In this document: one piece after another, positions 8,310 through 15,039 of the stretch
Layout: each line of letters starts with the position of its first letter
How positions within the stretch are numbered: position 1 is the stretch's first letter
Assembly (NCBI GenBank): GCA_023954095.1
Contig: JAMLIQ010000024.1
Location: forward strand, 1 to 37,183
Reading direction: 5' to 3'
Origin: Burkholderiaceae bacterium
GTDB lineage: Bacteria > Pseudomonadota > Gammaproteobacteria > Burkholderiales > Burkholderiaceae_C
DNA length: 37,183 nucleotides
The notes under the pieces: model-generated
Database searches by the model: none
Told to the model about the DNA's origin: nothing
Seen by the model: the letters and a program-made list of their open reading frames with translations, nothing else
Made by a program: the position numbers and the translations under genes

Positions 8310-10568
8310 ATGACTTCCCACACCCGTACCCGCGCCCGCGACGGCCGTCCGCTCACCCTGTCCCTGCGCCCCCTGTGCGCCCTGCTCGCTGCCCTGCCCT
8401 TTGCGGCTCTGGCGCAGGACGCCGCACTGCAGACCATTACCGTCAAGGCGCCCAAGACCGCCGTGCAGCCTGTGGGCGCCGCTGCAGCCGATACTGAAAC
8501 CTTGCAGTCAGGCCGCACCCGCAGCAGCGACACCGCCGACCTGCTGCGCAACCTGCCCGGCGTGAGCCTGTTCGGCGCTGGCGGCGTCTCCAGCCTGCCC
8601 AGCGTGCACGGCCTGTCCGACGACCGCCTGCGCATCCAGGTCGATGGAATGGATCTCGTCTCTTCCTGCGGCAACCACATGAACCCGCCCCTGTCGTACA
8701 TCGACCCCACGCGCGTGGGCAGCGTGCGCATGTTTGCCGGCGTCACCCCGGTCAGCGTAGGCGGCGACAGCATTGGCGCCACCATCCAGGCCGATTCCCC
8801 CGCCCCCGAATTTGCCGCGCCCGGCCAGGGCCGCCTGCTCAAGGGACAGGCCGGCACCTTCTACCGCAGCAACGGCAACGGCATGGGCGCCAACCTGTCG
8901 GCCACCTATGCCACCGAGCAGATGAGCCTGCGCTACGACGGCTCCACCGCCCAGTCCGACAACTACAAGGCGGCGCGCGACTTCAAGGCCGCAGGCCCGG
9001 CCGCTGCCAACAAGCCCACGCAATGGCTGGGCGGTGACGAGGTGGGGTCGTCGAGCTACAAGACCCGCAACCATTCGCTGGCCTATGCGCTGCGCAGCGA
9101 CGAACACCTGGTCGAGATGCGCCTGGGCCTGCAGGACATCCCCTACCAGAACTATCCCAACCAGCGCATGGACATGACGGGCAACGACAGCCACCAGTTC
9201 AACCTGCGCTACCAGGGCCAGTACGCCTGGGGCCAGCTCCAGGCCCGCGCCTACCACGAGAAAACCCGCCACAGCATGAACTTTGGCGAGGACAAGCAGT
9301 TCTGGTACGGCGCCGCCAACAACGTGCCCGGCATGCCCATGGACACCGAGGGCAAGACCACCGGCCTGCAGGTCAAGGGCGACATCGCCCTGTCGGCGCG
9401 CGACACCCTGCGCGTGGGCGCCGAGCTGCAGAACTACCGCCTGGACGACTGGTGGCTGCCGTCCGGCGGCGGCATGGCGCCCAACACCTTCTGGAACATC
9501 CGCGACGGCCAGCGCGACCGCGCGGATGTGTATGGCGAATGGGAAGCCCGCTGGAACCCGCAATGGCTCTCGCAAATCGGCCTGCGCGGCAGCCATGTGC
9601 GCAGCAACAGCGGCGCCGTGCAGGGCTACAACGCCAACTACAACATGGAGGCCAACGCCTTCAACGCCCGCGACCGCAAGCGCAGCGACAGCAACATCGA
9701 CCTGACCGCCCTGGCGCGCTACACCCCCAACGCCAACGCCACCTACGAGTTCGGCTTTGCGCACAAGACGCGCTCGCCCAACCTGTACGAACGCTACACC
9801 TGGTCCACCGGCGGCATGGCCATGCGCATGATCAACCTGGCAGGCGACGGCAATGGCTACGTGGGCAACATGGACCTCCAGCCCGAAACCGCCAACACGC
9901 TAAGCGCCACCGCCGACTGGCACGACGCCACGGGCGAGCAGTGGGGCGTGAAGTTCACCCCCTACCTGACCTATGTGAACAACTACATCGACGCACGCCG
10001 CTGCAGCGGCAGCGGGGCCATGTCTGCATGCACCCCCGCCAACCAGGCAGCCACGACGGGCTTTGTCTACCTGCAGTTTGCCAACCAGGACGCGCGCCTG
10101 CACGGCTTTGACCTCTCGGGCTTCACCGACCTGGGCCGCACGGCGAACTGGGGCCAGCTCACCCTCAGCGGCGTGGTCAGCTACGTGCATGGCACCAACC
10201 GCACCACCGGCGACAAGCTCTACGGCATCATGCCGCTCAATGCGCGCGCCGCCCTCACCCAGCGCCTGGGCGCCTGGACGGGGACCGCCGAACTGGTCAT
10301 GGTCACCGCCAAGACCCGCGTCTCTGCCGTGCGCAATGAGCTGCCCACGGCCGGATACGGCCTGGTCAACCTGCGCGGCAGCTACGAATGGAAGCAGGTG
10401 CGCCTGGACTTCGGCATCGACAACCTGTTCGACCGCTTCTACAACCACCCCCAGGGTGGCGCCTATGTGGGCCAGGGCATGACCATGGCAGGCACCGCCG
10501 TGCCCTGGGGCGTGCGTGTGCCCGGCATGGGCCGCTCGTTCAACGTGGGCGTGACCGTCAAGTTCTGA
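8310..10568 (+). CDS. oprC: OprC/NosA-type TonB-dependent copper receptor
   Basis: A 752-residue outer membrane receptor. Signal peptide about 1-35 (cleavage after AALA), plug domain about 60-170 with SVHGLSDDRLRIQVDGM, then a 22-strand barrel ending in a C-terminal Phe (FNVGVTVKF). The plug carries Cys120-x-x-x-Met124 (CGNHM) and a barrel loop carries His321-x-Met323 (HSM). As I recall, Pseudomonas OprC binds copper through a CxxxM-HxM site at closely similar positions, so copper import is well supported, although this rests on memory and not on an alignment. Met-rich stretches (GGMAMRMINL) fit too. It follows the DUF2946 gene, and a clear terminator lies about 60 bases downstream. Confidence 0.88.
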   Translation: MTSHTRTRARDGRPLTLSLRPLCALLAALPFAALAQDAALQTITVKAPKTAVQPVGAAAADTETLQSGRTRSSDTADLLRNLPGVSLFGAGGVSSLPSVHGLSDDRLRIQVDGMDLVSSCGNHMNPPLSYIDPTRVGSVRMFAGVTPVSVGGDSIGATIQADSPAPEFAAPGQGRLLKGQAGTFYRSNGNGMGANLSATYATEQMSLRYDGSTAQSDNYKAARDFKAAGPAAANKPTQWLGGDEVGSSSYKTRNHSLAYALRSDEHLVEMRLGLQDIPYQNYPNQRMDMTGNDSHQFNLRYQGQYAWGQLQARAYHEKTRHSMNFGEDKQFWYGAANNVPGMPMDTEGKTTGLQVKGDIALSARDTLRVGAELQNYRLDDWWLPSGGGMAPNTFWNIRDGQRDRADVYGEWEARWNPQWLSQIGLRGSHVRSNSGAVQGYNANYNMEANAFNARDRKRSDSNIDLTALARYTPNANATYEFGFAHKTRSPNLYERYTWSTGGMAMRMINLAGDGNGYVGNMDLQPETANTLSATADWHDATGEQWGVKFTPYLTYVNNYIDARRCSGSGAMSACTPANQAATTGFVYLQFANQDARLHGFDLSGFTDLGRTANWGQLTLSGVVSYVHGTNRTTGDKLYGIMPLNARAALTQRLGAWTGTAELVMVTAKTRVSAVRNELPTAGYGLVNLRGSYEWKQVRLDFGIDNLFDRFYNHPQGGAYVGQGMTMAGTAVPWGVRVPGMGRSFNVGVTVKF

Positions 10569-10618
10569 CGCACCAAGGGCCAAGGCGGCGGGGCCCTTGA
10601 CCGCCGCCAAGTTACTCC

Positions 10619-10667
10619 AATATTCATAGCACCTTGCGCTTGCCAGTCAAGCGTCAGGTGCTTTTTT
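10619..10667. repeat. Intergenic palindromic repeat, copy 2
   Basis: The sequence has the family layout: AATATTCATAGC, then the hairpin with GCGCTTG and CAAGCG arms. In this copy the hairpin runs straight into six T residues and so doubles as the terminator of the receptor gene. Confidence 0.5.
10629..10667 (+). terminator. Rho-independent terminator of the oprC-like gene
   Basis: GCACCT..CGCTTG pairs with CAAGCG..AGGTGC around a five-base loop, with a two-base internal mismatch, and TTTTTT follows at 10662-10667. Position, stem and T tract all fit an intrinsic terminator for the receptor gene. Confidence 0.75.
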
Positions 10668-10680
10668 CGTATGGATTAGC

Positions 10681-10686
10681 TATAGT
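10681..10686 (+). promoter_or_regulatory. Possible -10 box for the RusA-like gene
   Basis: TATAGT ends eight bases before the ATG at 10695, so a transcript started there would be leaderless or nearly so. No ribosome binding site is visible before that ATG, which fits. No convincing -35 box is present, so this is tentative. Confidence 0.25.
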
Positions 10687-10694
10687 CTCCCCTC

Positions 10695-11252
10695 ATGGAA
10701 TTTCGCCTCATCTACGAAGGCCCTCTGCACGGACAGGGCGCCAAGTCGCTGCACAAATGGGAGATTCGCCGTACCCTGCACCCCCAGTTGAAGCGTCTGT
10801 GGCGTGAGCACCCGCTCAAGAACGCAGCCGACCGCTTGCTGGCCCACCCGGCGCTGCCCGGACAGACCTCGGTCGTCGTCGAAAAAGGCGGCCTGCTGTT
10901 TGCACCCCTGGTCACGCAGCGGCTCAACCTGTACGCCGAACTGTCGGTGCTGCTGTTTCGCCAACAGCCGCGCGGCACCCTGATCACCGATGGCGGCGAC
11001 ATCGACAACCGGCTCAAGACCCTGCTCGACGGGCTGCGCGTGCCGCACGGCTCGATGGAGGGACGCACCGAGCGCCCCGAAGAGCCCGACCCCCTGCCTT
11101 TTTTCTGCCTGCTGGAAGACGACTCGCTGGTCTCCAAGGTCACCGTCGAGTCCGAACAACTGCTGCGCCCGGCCAAACCCGACGAGGTGGTGGCCATCAT
11201 CTCGGTGCATGTCAAGAAGACCATGCTCACACACGAGAATATGGCGCTGTAG
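10695..11252 (+). CDS. RusA-like protein (possible Holliday-junction resolvase fold)
   Basis: A 185-residue soluble protein normally left as hypothetical. Residues 102-112 read DIDNRLKTLLD and 142-145 read DDSL. This resembles the active-site layout of RusA (D-x-D-N-x-x-K...D, then DD-x-x-V), where acidic residues bind Mg2+ and the Lys follows the second Asp by four. The gap to the last Asp pair is longer than in E. coli RusA because of an acidic, Pro-rich insert (about 117-135), and the N-terminus is also longer. Most RusA proteins are phage-borne, but no phage genes lie nearby. Fold assignment is inference from motif spacing; activity is uncertain. Confidence 0.5.
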   Translation: MEFRLIYEGPLHGQGAKSLHKWEIRRTLHPQLKRLWREHPLKNAADRLLAHPALPGQTSVVVEKGGLLFAPLVTQRLNLYAELSVLLFRQQPRGTLITDGGDIDNRLKTLLDGLRVPHGSMEGRTERPEEPDPLPFFCLLEDDSLVSKVTVESEQLLRPAKPDEVVAIISVHVKKTMLTHENMAL

Positions 11253-11355
11253 CCGCCGCATAAGCTGGTATTCTGGAACGCAGCCCTGTGCCGCGCTGCC
11301 CTGGCCCCGTCGGCGCCCACAGAACGACAGCGACACCACCGACAGAGGAATCCCC

Positions 11356-11715
11356 ATGAGCAAGGAACTGACCCCCGCACAGCACGACGAAATCAAGGCC
11401 CTGCTGCTGGCGCGCCGCAACGAACTCCAGGGGCAGATGCAGCAGAACCGCGAGAATCTGTCCCCCCCCACCGCCGACGAAGGGGGTATGGTGCAGCGCA
11501 ACGTGGCGCGCGAGGTGGACCAGGCCCTCACCGACATCGACACGGCCGACCTGGCCCGCATCGAGCGCGCCCTCGAAGCCCTGGCCGACGGCAGCTATGG
11601 CCACTGCGACGAATGCGGCTGCGCCATCCCGTTCGAACGGCTGAAGATCGAGCCCCAGACACAGCATTGCGTGGCCTGCAAGTCGCGCTGGGAACAGACC
11701 CGGGCACATCACTGA
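11356..11715 (+). CDS. DksA/TraR-family C4 zinc-finger protein
   Basis: A 119-residue protein with an N-terminal coiled-coil region (about 5-75) and a C-terminal zinc finger: Cys84-x-x-Cys87 (CDEC) and Cys108-x-x-Cys111 (CVAC). DksA binds the RNA polymerase secondary channel and acts with ppGpp at promoters. It is shorter than E. coli DksA (151 residues). By spacing from the first Cys, the coiled-coil tip falls at DEGGMV (41-46), so the DxxDxA tip that DksA needs is not conserved. It is therefore better called DksA-like than DksA. AGAGGA lies upstream of the ATG, at a usable spacing. Confidence 0.85.
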   Translation: MSKELTPAQHDEIKALLLARRNELQGQMQQNRENLSPPTADEGGMVQRNVAREVDQALTDIDTADLARIERALEALADGSYGHCDECGCAIPFERLKIEPQTQHCVACKSRWEQTRAHH

Positions 11716-11943
11716 CCTTGCCCGCTCATTTCAAACCGCTCGCGAATGGCGTATGCGCGGGCGGTGATTGGCCACACCACATCCACCACTCAGGACCTGC
11801 ACGACACAAGAAGATCTCCAAGACAGCGCTATTGCCGTTGCTCGCCCCGTCACACATGGGCAACATCTCTTTACAAACACGCCCTACCGTCTACGATGGT
11901 TCCGTGGACGGTTGTATTGCTGTAGACGCATTGGAGCTTCTTG

Positions 11944-13062
11944 ATGTCGTACGTTTTCTTTACCTGGAGCGATTCCTTTGTCACCCACTTACCGTCTGTC
12001 GATACGCAACACCTGCGTTTGGTGGAACTGATCAACCAACTGGGTGAAATAGTCATTGAGGGCAAGAAGATTGACGCCCAGGGTTATGAAGCCGCGTGCC
12101 AGGCGCTTTTGCTGTATGCCCAAGAGCATTTTTCTGACGAAGAAGCCCACATGGAGCGCTGCGCCGTTGACGCCCGGCACCTCGACGTGCATCGCGCAGC
12201 CCACGCGGAGTTTGTTGGCGAAGCAAGAATGCTCATCGATACGCCCGGCCCCATCAATGCATCGCATGTGCACTTGCTGCTCAACTATCTGACACACTGG
12301 CTTGCCTACCACATACTGGGGGTGGACCAGAGCATGGCAAGGCAAGTGCGTGCCATTCAGGCGGGAGTGTCTCCGTCCGAGGCCTACGAGCAAGACATCC
12401 ACAACACGCAGGCCGGAACAGAGCCTCTGCTGAATGCCTTGAATGGGCTCCTGCAAACGGTATCGGCACGCAACGCAGAATTGCGGGCCCTCAACCGCGA
12501 CCTTGAAGAGCGCGTCCAGCAACGCACTGCAGACCTTGAATACGCCAACCGACAGCTGCAGATTTTCTCCAGCCAAGATGATCTGACCAACCTGCCCAAT
12601 CGGCGTTTTGCCGTCGCCGCGCTCAAGCAGTTGTGGGCCGAGGCCCAGCGCTACGAAACGCCACTGGCAGTGCTGATGCTCGATGCAGATCGTTTCAAAC
12701 CCGTGAACGATCGCTTTGGCCATGCCATGGGCGATACACTTTTGTGCCAATTGGCCCTGCGTCTGCGTGACGCCGTCCGCGCCAGCGACATTGTTTGCCG
12801 TATCGGTGGCGATGAGTTTCTTGTCATCTGCCCGCGCAGCAATCGCCACGGAGCCGCCAAGGCTGCGCAAAAAATACTCAGCAGCAGTGCACCCCTGCTC
12901 ACGCCCGAAGGCGATCCCTGCTGGGACGGAAGCGTAAGCATAGGTGTCGCCGAAATGCTCCCATCGATGGCCACCATCGACGATCTTCTCAAGGCTGCCG
13001 ATCAAGCCCTCTATCTCTCCAAGGGCGGCGGCGGTGGTCGCCTTACCGTGACACCTGAATGA
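11944..13062 (+). CDS. Hemerythrin-GGDEF fusion: probable oxygen-sensing diguanylate cyclase
   Basis: A 372-residue soluble protein. Residues 1-135 are a bacteriohemerythrin with a full di-iron ligand set: His23, His62, Glu66, His83, His87, His118, His123, Asp128. A coiled coil (about 160-207) leads to a GGDEF domain (about 208-370) with an intact active site GGDEF at 288-292 and an inhibitory I-site Arg279-Ala-Ser-Asp282 five residues before it. It should make cyclic di-GMP from two GTP under control of the oxygen or redox state of the iron pair, as in the Vibrio cholerae hemerythrin-cyclase, with product feedback. The ATG at 11944 has GGAG seven bases upstream. A free-standing hemerythrin converges on it. 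Confidence 0.9.
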   Translation: MSYVFFTWSDSFVTHLPSVDTQHLRLVELINQLGEIVIEGKKIDAQGYEAACQALLLYAQEHFSDEEAHMERCAVDARHLDVHRAAHAEFVGEARMLIDTPGPINASHVHLLLNYLTHWLAYHILGVDQSMARQVRAIQAGVSPSEAYEQDIHNTQAGTEPLLNALNGLLQTVSARNAELRALNRDLEERVQQRTADLEYANRQLQIFSSQDDLTNLPNRRFAVAALKQLWAEAQRYETPLAVLMLDADRFKPVNDRFGHAMGDTLLCQLALRLRDAVRASDIVCRIGGDEFLVICPRSNRHGAAKAAQKILSSSAPLLTPEGDPCWDGSVSIGVAEMLPSMATIDDLLKAADQALYLSKGGGGGRLTVTPE

Positions 13063-13140
13063 ACGCCAGATCAGGCTAAGGACGTCCTGCCTAACTCTAC
13101 GCGAGTGGATGTAGTGCGGGTCGGAATGGGATGCTAGGCG

Positions 13141-13180
13141 CGTTTTGCAGGCAATAGCTGTAGCTATTGCCTGTGAAACG
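13141..13180. repeat. Long near-perfect palindrome between two convergent hemerythrin genes
   Basis: CAGGCAATAGCT (13148-13159) and AGCTATTGCCTG (13162-13173) pair perfectly around GT. The outer arms CGTTT (13141-13145) and AAACG (13176-13180) also pair, across a two-base mismatch. The core contains ATAGCT, as in the dispersed repeat family, but the GCGCTTAC part is missing. It may be a bidirectional terminator or a mobile palindromic unit. Confidence 0.55.
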
Positions 13181-13292
13181 CAACGACGCAGACCGCCCGA
13201 GGCCGCGCTATCACACGCCGCGAGGAGTTATGCAGGCCGTCCCTAAAGCTCCGCTATAGCATTCAACCGAGAATGGCAGCCCATGGATGGGT

Positions 13293-13706
13293 CTATGTGG
13301 GTCTATTGGGTCGCCCCACAAGGTAGTCACGGAACGCATAGTCGTTGTGGATCACGTGGTCCACCAGCCAATGCTTCAGAAATTTTTGTACATCGTGCTC
13401 GAGCCGGACGTTGTGCGTACTGAACTCCTCGTGCAACCGGAAAATATCCTCTATCAGTTTCTCGTGGCATTTGCGGTGTGCCTCCAAAAGAGGATATTCC
13501 TCCTTTTCCATGATGCGTTCCTCGTCCTGGAAATGCTGCTGGCTGTACCGTATCAATTGGTTCAAGATGGGGAGAATCGTTCCGAGGTCATGGTTTTGCG
13601 ACCATTGGGAATGAAATTCGTTGATCAAGCGAAAAAGCGCTTGGTGCTCTTCGTCGATCAATGCGTTACCGATGCAGTATTGGTCGTTCCAGGTCAAGAT
13701 GGTCAT
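13293..13706 (-). CDS. Bacteriohemerythrin
   Basis: A 137-residue single-domain oxygen-binding protein. All ligands of the di-iron centre are present: His21, His58, Glu62, His77, His81, His112, His117, Asp122. The opening TWNDQYCIGNALIDEEH is typical of the family. Roles known for such proteins are oxygen storage or delivery, or supplying oxygen information to other proteins. The ATG at 13706 has GGAG seven bases upstream, and a longer in-frame start adds sequence unlike the family. It converges on the hemerythrin-cyclase fusion and is divergent from hemH, 164 bases away. Confidence 0.92.
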   Translation of the reverse strand: MTILTWNDQYCIGNALIDEEHQALFRLINEFHSQWSQNHDLGTILPILNQLIRYSQQHFQDEERIMEKEEYPLLEAHRKCHEKLIEDIFRLHEEFSTHNVRLEHDVQKFLKHWLVDHVIHNDYAFRDYLVGRPNRPT

Positions 13707-13870
13707 GCAGGCTCCAGGCAGGCAACAATTCCATCGAAGAGTAGGGCACTTTTTTCTTGTCAAATTGATGCGGATCAAAAATCGCATCGCATGCGGAGCG
13801 ATTGTGCCAAGGCGTATCCCCTGGCAAAGCAAGCCGGATCACTCCGCGCTCCCTTGGGCGAGAATGCGGC

Positions 13871-14959
13871 ATGCCTTTTCAAACCGAACCCGCCTATACC
13901 CATGGGCAAGCCGCCCGCACCGCCGTCTTGCTGTGCAACCTGGGCACCCCCGACGCCCCCACCGCGCCGGCGCTGCGCCGCTACCTGGGGCAGTTTCTGT
14001 CGGACCCGCGCGTGGTCGAGATTCCCAAAGCCGTGTGGTGGCTCATCCTGCACGGCATCATCCTGCGCACCCGCCCGGCCAAGTCGGCCGCCAAGTACGC
14101 CAGCGTCTGGACCCCCGAGGGCTCGCCCCTGGCCGTGTGGACCGACACGCAGGCCAAGCTGCTGCGCGGCTGGCTGGGCGAAGCGGGCTACAACGTGCTG
14201 GTGCGCCCCGCCATGCGCTATGGCAACCCGTCGATCGCCAGCCAGCTCGATGCCCTGAAGGCTGCAGGAGCAACGCGCATCCTCATCCTGCCGCTGTACC
14301 CGCAGTACTCGGGCACCACCACGGCCAGCGTGTTCGACGCCGTGTACGCCTGGGCCGGGCGCCAGCGCCATGTGCCCGAGCTGCGCTTCGTCAACCGCTA
14401 CCACGACGACCCCGGCTACATCGACGCCCTGGCGCGCCGCATCGAAGCGCACTGGCGCACGCACGGCCAGCCCGACCAGCTGGTGATGAGCTTTCACGGC
14501 GTACCCGAGCGCACCCTGCACCTGGGCGACCCCTACCACTGCGAAAGCCACAAGACGGCGCGCCTGCTGGCCGAGCGCCTGGGTCTGCGCAAAGGCCGCT
14601 GGCAGCTCACCTTCCAGTCCCGCTTTGGCAAGGCCAAATGGCTGGAGCCCTACACCGAGCCCACGCTGGTGAAAATGGCGCAGTCCGGCGTGGGCCGGGT
14701 CGATGTGGTGTGCCCAGGCTTTACCAGCGACTGCCTGGAAACGCTGGAAGAAATCAGCCAGGAAGCGCGCGAAGCCTTCCTGCATGCGGGCGGCAAGGAG
14801 TTTCACTACATCCCCTGCCTGAACGACAGCCCGGAATGGGTCACCGCCCTGAGCCGCATCACGCAGCAGCACCTGTCGGGCTGGCCGGTGCAGCCCGACA
14901 GCGCCAGCGCCCTGGCCGACGCCCGCGCCCATGCACTCGCCGGTGGCGCTCCCTCCTGA
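13871..14959 (+). CDS. hemH: Ferrochelatase
   Basis: A 362-residue enzyme that inserts Fe2+ into protoporphyrin IX, the last step of heme synthesis. Visible signatures: [11 protein letters not shown] at the N-terminus, [10 protein letters not shown] with the catalytic His209, [18 protein letters not shown], and [14 protein letters not shown] with the conserved Glu290. Length fits the beta-proteobacterial family. The ATG at 13871 is the first that leaves a normal N-terminus; an upstream ATG at 13802 would run into the divergent promoter region. It is followed by a palindromic repeat, then the Lon-like gene. Confidence 0.96.
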   Translation: MPFQTEPAYTHGQAARTAVLLCNLGTPDAPTAPALRRYLGQFLSDPRVVEIPKAVWWLILHGIILRTRPAKSAAKYASVWTPEGSPLAVWTDTQAKLLRGWLGEAGYNVLVRPAMRYGNPSIASQLDALKAAGATRILILPLYPQYSGTTTASVFDAVYAWAGRQRHVPELRFVNRYHDDPGYIDALARRIEAHWRTHGQPDQLVMSFHGVPERTLHLGDPYHCESHKTARLLAERLGLRKGRWQLTFQSRFGKAKWLEPYTEPTLVKMAQSGVGRVDVVCPGFTSDCLETLEEISQEAREAFLHAGGKEFHYIPCLNDSPEWVTALSRITQQHLSGWPVQPDSASALADARAHALAGGAPS

Positions 14960-14972
14960 ACGAATACTCTGT

Positions 14973-15014
14973 TTTTGATAGCTTCCAGCGCTTACCCAGT
15001 AAGCGCTAGAGGCC
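14973..15014. repeat. Intergenic palindromic repeat, copy 3
   Basis: TTTTTGATAGCTTCCAGCG leads into AGCGCTTA (14987-14994), loop CCCAG, TAAGCGCT (15000-15007), then AGAGGCC. The central TCCAGCGCTTACCCAG is identical to copy 4 at about 18830. It lies between hemH and the Lon-like gene. Confidence 0.7.
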
Positions 15015-15039
15015 AAAAAGATCCAAAAATTTTCTGCCC

